A DNA stretch of 64,000 nucleotides from Flavobacteriaceae bacterium CP2B (GCA_001683825.1 LXTR01000019.1:1-64000); one strand, 5' to 3'. Positions 25,133 to 34,738 are shown, numbered from the stretch's first letter. The notes: generated by a model not told the origin, from the sequence alone. Numbers and translations are program-made.

Positions 25133-26239
25133 ATGAAAAAAACCTATGTATTATTAGTTGCCCTTACAGCCCTTATCTACAGCTGTAAACCCGGAAAATA
25201 CGCGGATTTGGGCGATGGCCTCTTTGCCGACATACAAACCACCAGGGGCGATATCATTGTAAAACTGGAATACGGGCGCACCCCTGTAACGGTGGCCAAT
25301 TTCGTATCCCTGGCGGAGGGCACCAACCCTTTTGTGAGCGAGCAGTATAAAGATCGGAAGTACTACAACGGGGTCACCTTCCACCGGGTAATCAAGGATT
25401 TTATGATACAGGGGGGCGACCCTACCGGAACGGGAAGCGGTAACCCGGGCTACCGTTTTAAGGACGAATTCAACGACTCCCTGAGGCACGATAAGGCCGG
25501 GATCCTTTCCATGGCCAATGCCGGCTTGAAGACCAATGGCAGCCAGTTTTTTATCACCCACACGGCCACCCCCTTCCTGGATGGGAAACATACGGTTTTC
25601 GGGGAAGTGGTAGTGGGGCTTGAAGTGGTAGATACCATTGCCAACGTCAAAACCGCCGTGGCAGACAAACCGGTGGAAGATGTGGTGATGAACGAGGTAC
25701 ATATCATCCGCAATGGCAAGGAGGCGAAGCAATTTGACGCGGTAGCCGTGATCAGCGATTATTTTGCCGAAGAAGAGGCCAAAATACAAGCCTTGCAAAA
25801 GGTTAAAACCGACATGGCCCGTGAATTTGCCAACCAGGTTGTCCAGACCCAGGAACTGCCCTCGGGCCTTAAATACCTGGTACTGGCGGAAGGCGAGGGC
25901 GAAAAACCCAAGGTCGGGCAGATGGTACTGGTCAACTATGCCGGCTACCTGATGGACGGCACCCTGTTTGACAGTAATTATCCGAAAGAGGCAGAGCGCT
26001 ATGGCGTATTCGACCCCCGGCGAGAGCAAGGGGGCGGGTATGAGCCTATTCCCATGGAATATAGCCCGGAATCAAGGCTCATTGCCGGATTCCGAGAAGG
26101 AATGCTCCATATGGAAGTAGGAGATAAATGGCGGTTGTTCATTCCATCCCACCTGGGATATGGCCCCCAGGGCACCGGGCCCATCCCCCCCAATGCCGAC
26201 CTGGTCTTCGACCTGGAGATCGTTGGCCTTGGCCAGTAA
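25133..26239 (+). CDS. Dual-family peptidyl-prolyl isomerase lipoprotein (cyclophilin + FKBP)
   Basis: A 368-residue fusion of two unrelated prolyl isomerase folds. After a lipobox (LIYSC, C18) comes a cyclophilin domain (~30-200), with [25 protein letters not shown] and [12 protein letters not shown], all core active-site blocks. After a helical linker (~205-245, Ala/Glu/Lys-rich) comes an FKBP domain (~255-368), with [35 protein letters not shown] and the final [11 protein letters not shown]. Such fusions are known from flavobacteria and protists. It would be a membrane-anchored periplasmic chaperone. Together with gldI it forms a folding-factor pair, and a strong terminator follows at 26248. 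Confidence 0.9.
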   Translation: MKKTYVLLVALTALIYSCKPGKYADLGDGLFADIQTTRGDIIVKLEYGRTPVTVANFVSLAEGTNPFVSEQYKDRKYYNGVTFHRVIKDFMIQGGDPTGTGSGNPGYRFKDEFNDSLRHDKAGILSMANAGLKTNGSQFFITHTATPFLDGKHTVFGEVVVGLEVVDTIANVKTAVADKPVEDVVMNEVHIIRNGKEAKQFDAVAVISDYFAEEEAKIQALQKVKTDMAREFANQVVQTQELPSGLKYLVLAEGEGEKPKVGQMVLVNYAGYLMDGTLFDSNYPKEAERYGVFDPRREQGGGYEPIPMEYSPESRLIAGFREGMLHMEVGDKWRLFIPSHLGYGPQGTGPIPPNADLVFDLEIVGLGQ

Positions 26240-26247
26240 AAAGACAT

Positions 26248-26276
26248 AAACCCCGTACCAGACGGGGTTTTTTTTT
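26248..26276 (+). terminator. Rho-independent terminator after the nrnA-gldI-PPIase unit
   Basis: AAACCCCGT / ACGGGGTTT forms a 9-bp stem with a 5-base loop, followed by a run of T residues, nine bases after the stop codon. It closes the rightward transcription unit before the leftward CBS gene. Confidence 0.9.
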
Positions 26277-26293
26277 GATGTAGCGGCAAGGCT

Positions 26294-26755
26294 TTATTTC
26301 CAGTTCTGGGATTTAAGCTTTACCGTAGCCTTCAGAATGTCCTTCTGCGAGATCTGCCCGGCCAACTTCCCATTTTCGACGATCGGGAATCGCCTCCTTT
26401 TGGCTTCCAAAAATTTATTGGCCGCGTCAAAGATGTTCATGTTCCCGTCTATGGTTTCCACGTTCCTGACCATATGGTGTTCTACCCTGGCATTTTCTAG
26501 CGGCATATTGTAATACCTGCTCTCCGAAATGTGTTTGATGCAATCCCCTTCGGAAATGATGCCCACCAGTTCATTCTTTTCATTTACCACAGGCCCCCCT
26601 GATATCTTGTTGCGGATCAGCTTTTCAATAACCTCCTCCACGGATTGGTCGGGGGTGAAGGTGATGAGCTTGCGCGTCATATAATCACTTACTTTCAGCG
26701 GCACCTCATCCATTTCAGGCTGCTTCCGGCGTCCCATAAAACTTTTGATCCCCAT
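26294..26755 (-). CDS. Two-CBS-domain protein
   Basis: A 153-residue soluble protein made almost entirely of a CBS pair (residues ~20-145): first domain VSDYMTRKLITFTPDQ ... ISGGPVVNEKNELVGIISEGD, second HHMVRNVETIDGNMN ... RFPIVENGKLAGQIS. CBS pairs bind adenine nucleotides or similar ligands and usually regulate a partner protein. No fused enzyme or transporter domain is present, so the partner is unknown. It is convergent with the isomerase unit across the terminator and lies 104 bp downstream of pepD on the same strand. Confidence 0.88.
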   Translation of the reverse strand: MGIKSFMGRRKQPEMDEVPLKVSDYMTRKLITFTPDQSVEEVIEKLIRNKISGGPVVNEKNELVGIISEGDCIKHISESRYYNMPLENARVEHHMVRNVETIDGNMNIFDAANKFLEAKRRRFPIVENGKLAGQISQKDILKATVKLKSQNWK

Positions 26756-26859
26756 ATCCCTATATTTTTAGATTGTGACAGCACTTTCTTAAATATACAG
26801 AATTTTTGGATATGCGATTCTACAAAAAGACCAATGTTTGTGCCCTAAGCTTTTATGTT
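26756..26859 (-). other. Spacer between pepD and the CBS gene
   Basis: 104 bases, AT-rich towards the CBS start. I see no perfect promoter box and no convincing terminator here, so the CBS gene may be read through from pepD. Confidence 0.35.
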
Positions 26860-28335
26860 TCAGGAGCCCCCGGTTTCTTTTTGGGGTATATTGGCCAGGA
26901 CGTCCAGCAGCAGTTTCCAGAATTTAAGCACCGAACCAACCTCAACGCGCTCATCGGGCGAGTGTGCCCCGCGTATGGTAGGGCCAAAACTAATCATGTC
27001 CATCGCCGGGTACGCGGCTCCCAGTATCCCGCATTCCAATCCGGCATGGCAGGCCACCACCCTTGGTGCTTTCCCGAACAACGCCTGGTAGCGGCCGCGC
27101 AAAAGCTTCAGGATTGCTGAGTCCGGGTTGGGGCTCCAACCCGGGTATTCACCGCTAAATTCCACTTCAAATCCCGCCAGTTCGAACACTGATGACAAGG
27201 CATGCGCCAAAGCGTCCTTTACGGTATCTACCGAAGAACGGGTGAGGCAGCCAATATGGATACGGCCCTCTGCCACACTGACCCGGGCTATATTGTTGGA
27301 TGCCTCTACCAGATCATCCATGCCCGCACTCATACTGTAGACCCCGTTATGCGCGGCCGAAAGGGCTTTCAACAGGTTTTCCTGCGCCGCTTCATCCATC
27401 AGGGAGGCGGGGGCCGCCGCAGAAACAAGCGAGATGGACAGGGAAGGTTCTGTAAGTGCCAGTTCATTCCCAATTTCCTCCTTCCAGTTTGCAAACTGTT
27501 GTTCAAATGCGGCTTGCTGCGCTTTGGGTACCGTGACATGGGCGGTACTTTCCCTTGGAATGGCATTCCGAAGCCCCCCTCCGTGGACCTCCCCTACCCG
27601 GAGCTGTGACCTGCCGGCCGACTTGTACAGCAGGCGGTTCATGATTTTGTTGGCATTCCCCAGGCCCTTGTGGATATCCATTCCGCTATGGCCGCCCTGC
27701 AACCCCTTGATCCGGATGGTATAGGCTGCCACATCGGGGCCAGGCTTTTGCGGGTCGTAGGCCGCGGTGGCCGTGATGTCAATCCCCCCCGCACAACCGA
27801 TATCAATCTCATCGTCTTCCTCCGTGTCCAGGTTCAGCAGTATTTCCCCTTGCAGCAATCCTGGCTCCAACCCTTTGGCACCGGTCATCCCGGTCTCTTC
27901 ATCTACAGTGAAAAGGGCCTCCAATGGCGGGTGGGCAATGGACGTATCGGCAAGGATGGCCATCATGGCAGCTACCCCCATCCCGTTGTCGGCCCCCAGG
28001 GTAGTCCCCCTGGCCCTTACCCAATTTTCATCGACGTACATTTGGATCCCCTGGGTCTCAAAATCAAAGTCGGTATCGGCATTTTTCTGGTGAACCATAT
28101 CCAGGTGTGACTGGAGTACCACTGGTTTCCTGTTCTCCATGCCAGGACTGGCCGGTTTCCTGATAATGACATTCCCGGCCGGGTCTTTGGACGTCTCTAG
28201 GCCCAGCGACCTGCCGAAGTCAAGCATGAACTGAATGACCCTCCCTTCCTTCTTTGAGGGCCTTGGTACCCCATTGAGCCTTGCAAAGCTGTTCCATACT
28301 GCCTGTGGTTCCAACATCGCTAATTGATCCTCCAT
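26860..28335 (-). CDS. pepD: Aminoacyl-histidine dipeptidase (PepD, M20 family)
   Basis: A 491-residue M20C metallopeptidase cleaving Xaa-His dipeptides such as carnosine and other short peptides in the cytoplasm. Zinc-site blocks are visible: LQSHLDMVHQKN (first His and Asp), LGADNGMGVA, the catalytic/bridging acid in DEETGMTGAKGLE, and late VVACHAGLECGIL and SFGPTIRGAHSP. There is no signal peptide. I start at ATG 28335 (MEDQLAML); an in-frame start ten codons upstream would place coding sequence in the divergent promoter region. A near-consensus box (TATTTTTA) is 19 bases upstream. Confidence 0.9.
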   Translation of the reverse strand: MEDQLAMLEPQAVWNSFARLNGVPRPSKKEGRVIQFMLDFGRSLGLETSKDPAGNVIIRKPASPGMENRKPVVLQSHLDMVHQKNADTDFDFETQGIQMYVDENWVRARGTTLGADNGMGVAAMMAILADTSIAHPPLEALFTVDEETGMTGAKGLEPGLLQGEILLNLDTEEDDEIDIGCAGGIDITATAAYDPQKPGPDVAAYTIRIKGLQGGHSGMDIHKGLGNANKIMNRLLYKSAGRSQLRVGEVHGGGLRNAIPRESTAHVTVPKAQQAAFEQQFANWKEEIGNELALTEPSLSISLVSAAAPASLMDEAAQENLLKALSAAHNGVYSMSAGMDDLVEASNNIARVSVAEGRIHIGCLTRSSVDTVKDALAHALSSVFELAGFEVEFSGEYPGWSPNPDSAILKLLRGRYQALFGKAPRVVACHAGLECGILGAAYPAMDMISFGPTIRGAHSPDERVEVGSVLKFWKLLLDVLANIPQKETGGS

Positions 28336-28354
28336 ATAAATTGTTATTTGGCCG

Positions 28355-28402
28355 TAAAAATACACAAAGCGCGAAAGTGAGCGCGGGTTTTGGTTATTTT
28401 TA
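28355..28402. promoter_or_regulatory. Divergent near-consensus promoter boxes for pepD and DUF3810
   Basis: TATTTTTA occurs on both strands: minus 28362-28355 (19 bases before pepD) and plus 28395-28402 (5 bases before the DUF3810 ATG). Each differs from TAnnTTTG only in the final base. Confidence 0.35.
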
Positions 28403-28407
28403 GCCCC

Positions 28408-29475
28408 ATGAAAAACCCCTTGAGAAATTCCATAGCACTGGCCATCTTACCGCAAATTGCGTTGGTCATATGGCTACGGCAACAACCGGAATTGGTGGAA
28501 TCATGGTACAGCCAGGGCCTGTACGTCTACCTTTCGGGCTTCCTCCGCCTCCTTTACGGCTGGGTGCCGTTCTCCGTGGGCGATTGCCTGTACGCGGTGT
28601 CGGGCTTTCTTGCCCTCCGGTATCTTTACATCCATCGCAACAGGGTACTCCATCAACCCCTGGGGTTCCTGCGGGATGTGGCCATGGTCCTTTCTGTGGC
28701 CTATTTTAGCTTTCATTTGCTATGGGGCTTCAATTATTACCGTCAGCCGCTATCGTCGGCCCTGGGGTTGGGACAGGGTTACAGCCAAAGTGAGTTAACC
28801 TCCCTCACCCGGCAGCTTATTGAACGGACCAACCGGCTACAGCTAAGGTTAACCTCAGACCCCGACAAAATGGTTGCCTTACCGTACAAAAAGAAAGAAA
28901 TCCTCCAGAAAACCCTGGAGGGTTACCGGGAACTCAGGGCAACCCATCCTTTTTTGGAATACCGGCGGCCCAGTATTAAAACCTCGCTTTTCAGTACCCC
29001 GCTGACCTTTATGGGCTATGGGGGGTACCTGAATCCCTTTACCAATGAAGCGCAGGTAAACGGACGGGTCCCCCTGTTCCGTTTTCCCGTGATTTGCGGG
29101 CATGAAATCGGGCACCAACTGGGCTATTCCGCGGAAAACGAAACCAATTTTATAGGGTACCTGGCCACCGCGGGCAACAAAGACCCGTATTTCCAGTACG
29201 CCGCCGCTGCCTACGCGGCCGGTTATTGCCTGGCGGAGATCAACCGGAAAGAGCCCGAAACCTATCACAGGCTGTACGGCAGATTCAATAAGGGGGTACA
29301 GCAAAACTTCAAGGAACTGGATGATTTCTGGAAAGCCTACGAAAATCCGTTGGAACCGGCATTTAAAGAGGTATTCAATACCTTCCTGAAGGCCAACAAC
29401 CAGGCCGAAGGAATACGCAGTTACAGCAGGATCGTCGCCCTACTGGTCACCTACCATCGAAAACATCCCCTTTGA
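28408..29475 (+). CDS. DUF3810 family membrane protein with a zincin-like motif
   Basis: A 355-residue protein. Residues ~1-125 contain three hydrophobic segments; the rest is extracytoplasmic and soluble. A CGHEIGHQLGYSAENETNF stretch (HEIGH at 232-236) matches the HExxH zinc-protease consensus with a downstream acidic residue, so it is probably a membrane-bound metalloprotease. Substrate and function are unknown. I start at ATG 28408 (MKNPLRNSI); earlier in-frame codons fall in the promoter. It is divergent from pepD, and the next gene on the right converges with it. Confidence 0.8.
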   Translation: MKNPLRNSIALAILPQIALVIWLRQQPELVESWYSQGLYVYLSGFLRLLYGWVPFSVGDCLYAVSGFLALRYLYIHRNRVLHQPLGFLRDVAMVLSVAYFSFHLLWGFNYYRQPLSSALGLGQGYSQSELTSLTRQLIERTNRLQLRLTSDPDKMVALPYKKKEILQKTLEGYRELRATHPFLEYRRPSIKTSLFSTPLTFMGYGGYLNPFTNEAQVNGRVPLFRFPVICGHEIGHQLGYSAENETNFIGYLATAGNKDPYFQYAAAAYAAGYCLAEINRKEPETYHRLYGRFNKGVQQNFKELDDFWKAYENPLEPAFKEVFNTFLKANNQAEGIRSYSRIVALLVTYHRKHPL

Positions 29476-29494
29476 GGCGGGTAGCCCCCCAGTT

Positions 29495-30289
29495 TCAACC
29501 TTTCTGTGGCAGGGGTTCGGCTTCTGGGGGAGCCTGGTAAAAACCAGTCGCCTCAGGGCTTTCGCTCAGGCGCCTGTTCCTGAAATACACCCTGTCCCGT
29601 ACCTCCTTTGGGGTATTGCCCTCGGCTTCGTACCAGGTGATGGATGCCGGCAGCAGCAAACCCCCGACGGGGCTCCAGTCGTTATATCGTATCCAATGTA
29701 CGTCTGCGGAGGAAACCCCGCTGAAATAGGTGACGGTATATCCCAACCAGGCCATTCTATGGGTGCCGGGTTCATAATACAGGTAATACTCATCCCTGTG
29801 ACTGGCCCCTACCCCTTCCTTAAAGCCGATCTTAATCCCCGGATAGGTTTTCCCCTGGAACTCCAGGGGGTCGGTTTGATCAAATATGAGCCCGTCATCG
29901 GCAAAAACAAAGGGCATGGCGTAGAAGTAGAACATCAGGTTGTGGTAGAAAACGGGATCGCCCTTAAACTGCTTTTCAGGGTCAGACGCCCATACTTCCC
30001 GCCCGTCATAGCCCAACGAATAGCCCGGTCCCATGATATGGTCTTTCCTGCTCCACAGGTCGATGGTATGCGCTTCTGCAGTTTCTTCCCGGGGTAGTTC
30101 AAAAGACAGGGTCCGTTGTTTCTGCCACAAGGAAATCCCCCCATGGGCTTCGAACACCTTCTGCAGGGCTTCCGGGTAGGCGTGGTGTATTACCTTGGTG
30201 GCAATTGGTGGCTGTTCGGGGGTTGCTTTAGGGGCTTCCTTACAGGCCCAAAAAAAACCCAGGAAAGCAAAGAGGGCAAGTCGTGTCAT
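29495..30289 (-). CDS. DUF6503-type lipoprotein
   Basis: A 264-residue predicted lipoprotein: short signal peptide with FFWAC, C16 as lipid anchor. A beta-rich domain begins around HHAYPEALQKVFEAHGGISLWQ (conserved HGG-W block) and contains many aromatic strands (YYLYYEPGTHRMAWLGYTV). This is the DUF6503 pattern, which resembles the LolA/LolB-like lipoprotein-binding fold; whether it carries lipids or lipoproteins is not known. It is convergent with DUF3810 and divergent from the methyltransferase gene. No other gene shares its unit. Confidence 0.72.
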   Translation of the reverse strand: MTRLALFAFLGFFWACKEAPKATPEQPPIATKVIHHAYPEALQKVFEAHGGISLWQKQRTLSFELPREETAEAHTIDLWSRKDHIMGPGYSLGYDGREVWASDPEKQFKGDPVFYHNLMFYFYAMPFVFADDGLIFDQTDPLEFQGKTYPGIKIGFKEGVGASHRDEYYLYYEPGTHRMAWLGYTVTYFSGVSSADVHWIRYNDWSPVGGLLLPASITWYEAEGNTPKEVRDRVYFRNRRLSESPEATGFYQAPPEAEPLPQKG

Positions 30290-30352
30290 GATTTTTTTTG
30301 ATTAAGTGATAGGGCTTAGTCGGCTCCCGGCGGAAATGTTTACAGTTTCCCC

Positions 30353-30360
30353 TACTTTTG
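30353..30360 (+). promoter_or_regulatory. Candidate -7 box TACTTTTG for the SPOUT methyltransferase
   Basis: A perfect TAnnTTTG match 5 bases before the ATG at 30366. This position argues against longer upstream starts and for an almost leaderless mRNA. Confidence 0.5.
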
Positions 30361-30365
30361 TGGAT

Positions 30366-31184
30366 ATGGAGGAACTAAAAGAGATTTCCAGCCTGCACAA
30401 CCCCTGGGTCCGGAAGGTCCTCTCCCTACGGGTAAAATCCAGGGAGCGCAGGGCCAGCGGCCGGTTCGTTTTGGAAGGGGACAGGGAATTGCAACTGGCA
30501 TTGCGCGGGGGCTATCGTATAGATACCCTGTTGTTTTGCCCTGACATTCTTGACGGGGAACGCCTGGGGCAGGTCCGGCAAAGCCTGGACCCTGGCGCAG
30601 GCCTGCTCTCCGTAAGCCGGGAAGTCTACGAAAAAATGGCATACAGGGGAAACACCCAGGGGTTAATGGCCGTGGCACATGCCCGGAAGCATGGGTTGGA
30701 CACCCTGGAAATGAAACGGGACAACCCATTGATCCTGGTAGCGGAAGCACCTGAAAAGCCAGGGAATATCGGGGCGTTGTTGCGAACTGCCGATGCGGCT
30801 GCCCTGGATGCCGTGATCATTGCCAACCCAAAAACCGACCTCTATAACCCCAACACCATCCGGTCTAGTGTCGGCTGCCTTTTTACCACCCAGGTGGCTA
30901 CCGGAACCACCACCGAGGTTATCGCCTACCTAAAAGGCATCCATTGCCGTATGTACTGTGCGGCACTGACCGCCTCCCGCCCGTACACGGAGGCAGACTT
31001 CAGGGGCAGCTCGGCCATTGTGGTGGGCACTGAATCTGAAGGATTGAGCCCGGAATGGCTCCGCGAGGCCGATCAGAATATCATCATCCCCATGGAAGGG
31101 CAAATAGATTCCATGAATGTTTCGGTATCGGCGGCAATACTTATCTTTGAAGCTAAAAGGCAGCGGATTCCAAAGCGCGAATGA
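30366..31184 (+). CDS. TrmH/SpoU-family RNA 2'-O-methyltransferase
   Basis: A 272-residue SPOUT methyltransferase with an N-terminal SpoU-substrate-binding domain (~15-100; starts SLHNPWVRKVLSLR) and a C-terminal knotted SAM domain. The three SPOUT motifs are visible: NPKTDLYNPNTIRSSVG, GTESEGLSPEW and IPMEGQIDSMNVSVSAAILIFE-like with the conserved N-x-S. It probably methylates a ribose in rRNA or tRNA; the target cannot be read from the sequence. Start ATG 30366 is fixed by the promoter box 5 bases upstream; an earlier in-frame start would include the promoter. It lies 58 bp before the M48 protease gene. Confidence 0.87.
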   Translation: MEELKEISSLHNPWVRKVLSLRVKSRERRASGRFVLEGDRELQLALRGGYRIDTLLFCPDILDGERLGQVRQSLDPGAGLLSVSREVYEKMAYRGNTQGLMAVAHARKHGLDTLEMKRDNPLILVAEAPEKPGNIGALLRTADAAALDAVIIANPKTDLYNPNTIRSSVGCLFTTQVATGTTTEVIAYLKGIHCRMYCAALTASRPYTEADFRGSSAIVVGTESEGLSPEWLREADQNIIIPMEGQIDSMNVSVSAAILIFEAKRQRIPKRE

Positions 31185-31242
31185 CGGGCAACTGCCGCTC
31201 CGACGCCAGCGCATGGCGCCAAACCCGAACCAAAACGATTCG

Positions 31243-32475
31243 ATGAATACAAGCTTTTTATTCTACCTCATTATCGCCATCCTTGTTGTCCAATTCGTGG
31301 TAGAGTCTGTCCTGGGGTTCCTCAATGCCCGCAGGTTCGGGGAGCCTATCCCCGGGGAATTGCAGGATGTATTTGATGAAACCGAGTACCAGCGGGCCCA
31401 GGCATACAAGAAAACCAATTACCGCTTCGGCCTTTTGAGCTCCGGTTTTTCATTGCTGCTGACCCTTTCCTTTTTGCTTTTGGGGGGCTTTGAATGGATA
31501 GACGGGATCATACGTGGTATAACTTCCCATGCCATCCTGCAGGCCATGCTGTTTTTTGGGACCATCCTGGTAGGCGCCGACCTGGTAACCCTTCCTTTTT
31601 CCTGGTACCACACTTTTGTGATTGAGGAAAAATTTGGTTTCAACAAGACCAGCCCGAAACTCTTCCTGCTCGACAAGTTCAAGGGGTGGTGGCTCATGTT
31701 GTTGCTGGGAGGGGGGATGCTGGCCGTCATTGTCTGGTTGTATGAATGGGCCGGGGCGGCGTTCTGGATATATGCCTGGGGGGTGATCAGCCTGTTCACG
31801 GTTTTTATCAACCTCTTTTACAGCAAACTCATCGTACCGCTGTTCAATCGGCAGACCCCCCTGGAACCTGGCAGCCTGAAGTCCAAGATAGAGGGCTATG
31901 CCGAAAGCGTGGGTTTTGAGCTCCAGCATATTTTTGTAATCGACGGGTCCAAACGCTCCACCAAAGCCAACGCTTACTTTTCGGGCTTTGGCAAGCAGAA
32001 GCGGGTAACCCTTTTTGATACCCTGATCCAGGACCTGGAGGAGGAAGAAATTGTAGCGGTCCTGGCCCATGAAGTAGGCCATTACAAGCGCCACCACATT
32101 GTGTTCAACCTGGTGGCCTCTGTAGTGAATACGGGCATCACGCTTTTTGTGCTTTCGCTCTTCATCAACAACCCCGGGGTATCCATGGCCATTGGGGTAT
32201 CACAGCCCAGTTTCCACGCGGCCCTGGTGGGTTTTGGCATCTTATACAGTCCGATCACCGAACTTACCGGGCTGGGCCTCAACTACCTGTCGCGGAAATT
32301 TGAGTACGAGGCCGATGAATTTGCCCGAACCACCTTTGACGGCCCTCCGCTGATCTCTTCCCTCAAAAAACTCTCGAAGAACAGCCTGAGCAACCTGACC
32401 CCCCACCCCGCCTACGTTTTTGTGCATTATTCGCATCCCCCCCTAAAAGACCGTATACGCCAGCTTAAGGCATAA
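31243..32475 (+). CDS. M48 family (Ste24-like) membrane metalloprotease
   Basis: A 410-residue CAAX-prenyl-protease-like M48 enzyme. The N-terminal region has several spans, and conserved cytoplasmic blocks follow: YHTFVIEEKFGFNKTS (typical of Ste24) and GSKRSTKANAYFSGFGKQKR. The zinc site is HEVGH at 276-280 with the third ligand in FEYEADEFA. Bacterial members probably degrade or mature membrane proteins. I start at ATG 31243 (MNTSFLFYLI), giving a hydrophobic N-terminus at once; ATG 31213 is an alternative that adds ten residues. The relA/spoT gene follows after 42 bp. Confidence 0.88.
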   Translation: MNTSFLFYLIIAILVVQFVVESVLGFLNARRFGEPIPGELQDVFDETEYQRAQAYKKTNYRFGLLSSGFSLLLTLSFLLLGGFEWIDGIIRGITSHAILQAMLFFGTILVGADLVTLPFSWYHTFVIEEKFGFNKTSPKLFLLDKFKGWWLMLLLGGGMLAVIVWLYEWAGAAFWIYAWGVISLFTVFINLFYSKLIVPLFNRQTPLEPGSLKSKIEGYAESVGFELQHIFVIDGSKRSTKANAYFSGFGKQKRVTLFDTLIQDLEEEEIVAVLAHEVGHYKRHHIVFNLVASVVNTGITLFVLSLFINNPGVSMAIGVSQPSFHAALVGFGILYSPITELTGLGLNYLSRKFEYEADEFARTTFDGPPLISSLKKLSKNSLSNLTPHPAYVFVHYSHPPLKDRIRQLKA

Positions 32476-32517
32476 TTTTTGTTGCTTACTTATAAAGATT
32501 GTGGTAATTTTAATAGT

Positions 32518-34728
32518 ATGAGGAGGGAAACGACCATTGCAGAACGGGAAAACCGGCAAATTGCCAAAGAGTATAAAGAATTGCTGCGCATCAGCTACCA
32601 AACGCTGAGCAAGGAAGACAAGCAACTCATTCGCTCAGCTTTTGATGTGGCTGTGGACGCACATAAAAACCAGCGCCGCAAATCCGGGGAAGCCTATATT
32701 TTCCACCCCATCGCCGTGGCTAAGATTGTGGCCTCGGAAATAGGGCTGGATGCCGTTTCTATTGCCTCTGCCCTGCTGCACGACGTGGTGGAAGATACCG
32801 AATACACCCTGGATGATATCGAGCGCATGTTTGGGGAGACCGTGGCCCGTATCGTCGACGGGCTCACCAAGATTGCCCACCTGAAGAAGGACATGAACAT
32901 TTCACAGCAGGCTGAGAACTTCCGCAAGATGCTGCTTACCCTGAATGACGACGTCCGGGTGATCATCATCAAGATTGCCGACCGCTACCACAACCTGCTT
33001 ACCATGGATGTCATGCCAGAGCACAAGCAGGTACAGATAGCTTCGGAAACCCTCTATATTTACGCCCCGTTGGCGCACAGGATCGGGCTTTACAACATCA
33101 AAACCGAATTGGAAGACCTCAGCCTGAAATATACGGAGCCCGAAGTGTATCAGGATATTCAGGATAAAATAGAGGAAACCAAAGAGGAACAGCAGCAGTA
33201 TATAGACGACTTCTCCAACATCATCCGGTCCTCCCTGGACAAGGAAGGCCTTAACTACTATATCAAGGGGCGGATGAAGTCTATTTATTCCATTCGCAAA
33301 AAAATGATGGTGCAAAATGTCGCCTTTGACGAGATCTATGACAAGTTTGCCATCCGCATCATTTATAAATCTGACCGGCAGAATGAAAAATTCCTTGCCT
33401 GGAAGATCTACTCTATCGTAACGGACCACTTTACCCCCAACCCCATCCGCCTGAGGGACTGGATATCCTCCCCGAAATCTACGGGATACGAAGCGCTGCA
33501 CATCACGGTAATGGGGCCCAAGGGCAAATGGGTAGAGGTGCAGATCCGCAGTGAACGCATGCACGAGATTGCCGAAAAAGGCTATGCCGCGCATTTTAAA
33601 TACAAACACGGCCACCAAAAAGAACAGGGCATAGAAGAATGGCTTAACCGGCTGCAGGAAGCCCTGGAGACCTCCAATGGCAATGCCGTGGATTTTGTCG
33701 AAGAGTTTAAGCTCAACCTCTATTCCAAGGAAATTTTTGTATTTACCCCGAAGGGGGAACTCAAATCCCTGCCCAAAGGGGCCACCCCCCTTGACTTTGC
33801 CTTTAATATCCACACGGAAGTGGGGATGCGAACCCGTGGTGCCAAGGTCAACGGCAAGCTCGTCCCGCTCAATACGGTATTGAACAGTGGTGACCAGGTA
33901 GAGATCATCACTTCCGAAAGCGCCAAACCCAACCAGAACTGGCTGGACTACGCCACTACGGCACGGGCCCGGTCCAAGATACGTTCCTCCCTGAGGGAAG
34001 AAAAGAAGGAAGTAGCCATGGAGGGCAAGGAGGCCCTGAGGCGGAAGCTGAAATCCCAGAAGGTGACACTCAACGAGGATGTCATTAACAAGATGGTGGT
34101 CTATTTTAAGTTAAAAACCAGCCTGGACCTGTTTTACAGGGTGGGAATAGGGGCCATAGACAATCAGAAGATCAAGGATTTTGCCTCTTCCTACAACAAT
34201 GCCTTCATCAGTTTCTTCAAGAATACCATTCGGAGGAAGCCGGTCCCCGAAGGCATAGACAAGGAGGAGATCACCTCCAAATACGATATGTTGGTCTTCG
34301 GGAAAGAAGAGGAACGCCTTCCCTATAAGCTATCCAAGTGTTGCAACCCCATTCCCGGGGATGATGTTTTTGGCTTTGTGAGCGTCAACGAGGGGATCAA
34401 GGTGCATAAAAAGAATTGCCCGAATGCCATCTCCCTTCAATCCAATTACGCCTACCGCATCATCAGCGCTAAATGGATCGATTCCAGCCAGGAGGAGTTC
34501 ACGGCAGATATCAAAATGACCGGTATAGACAACCTGGGGCTGATGAACGAGATCACCGAAATCATCTCGGACAACATGCACGTAAACATGCGCAACCTCA
34601 ACTTCAGTACAGACGGGGGAACCTTTACGGGAAAGATCACTGTCGTGGTTAAAAACAAGACCATCCTCAAAAAACTGATCGACAATCTCAAGGAGATCAA
34701 CGGGATCGATAAAGTCTTCAGAATTTAA
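32518..34728 (+). CDS. spoT: Bifunctional (p)ppGpp synthetase/hydrolase (RelA/SpoT family)
   Basis: A 736-residue long RSH protein. The N-terminal HD hydrolase domain keeps its HDVVEDT motif (H88-D89), so hydrolysis should be active. The synthetase domain has YDKFAIRIIY, SSPKSTGYEALHITV and VEVQIRSERMHEIAEKGYAAH. A TGS domain (~390-450; VFTPKGELKSLPKGATPLDFAF-like) and a C-terminal ACT domain (~660-736) follow. This is the full Rel layout of Bacteroidota, controlling the stringent response. I start at ATG 32518; the earlier in-frame TTG extension is unconserved. Fur-family and purA genes follow directly. Confidence 0.95.
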   Translation: MRRETTIAERENRQIAKEYKELLRISYQTLSKEDKQLIRSAFDVAVDAHKNQRRKSGEAYIFHPIAVAKIVASEIGLDAVSIASALLHDVVEDTEYTLDDIERMFGETVARIVDGLTKIAHLKKDMNISQQAENFRKMLLTLNDDVRVIIIKIADRYHNLLTMDVMPEHKQVQIASETLYIYAPLAHRIGLYNIKTELEDLSLKYTEPEVYQDIQDKIEETKEEQQQYIDDFSNIIRSSLDKEGLNYYIKGRMKSIYSIRKKMMVQNVAFDEIYDKFAIRIIYKSDRQNEKFLAWKIYSIVTDHFTPNPIRLRDWISSPKSTGYEALHITVMGPKGKWVEVQIRSERMHEIAEKGYAAHFKYKHGHQKEQGIEEWLNRLQEALETSNGNAVDFVEEFKLNLYSKEIFVFTPKGELKSLPKGATPLDFAFNIHTEVGMRTRGAKVNGKLVPLNTVLNSGDQVEIITSESAKPNQNWLDYATTARARSKIRSSLREEKKEVAMEGKEALRRKLKSQKVTLNEDVINKMVVYFKLKTSLDLFYRVGIGAIDNQKIKDFASSYNNAFISFFKNTIRRKPVPEGIDKEEITSKYDMLVFGKEEERLPYKLSKCCNPIPGDDVFGFVSVNEGIKVHKKNCPNAISLQSNYAYRIISAKWIDSSQEEFTADIKMTGIDNLGLMNEITEIISDNMHVNMRNLNFSTDGGTFTGKITVVVKNKTILKKLIDNLKEINGIDKVFRI

Positions 34729-34738
34729 TTTTTAGCAG

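Noticed and set aside
32902-33813. A ~300-codon open frame antisense to the RelA/SpoT gene, and similar long antisense frames over other genes (e.g. 25154-26029, 26860-28110)
   Set aside because: They mirror the codon structure of clearly conserved genes on the other strand, have no recognisable domains and no promoter or spacing typical of real genes; in GC-rich DNA such frames are expected.
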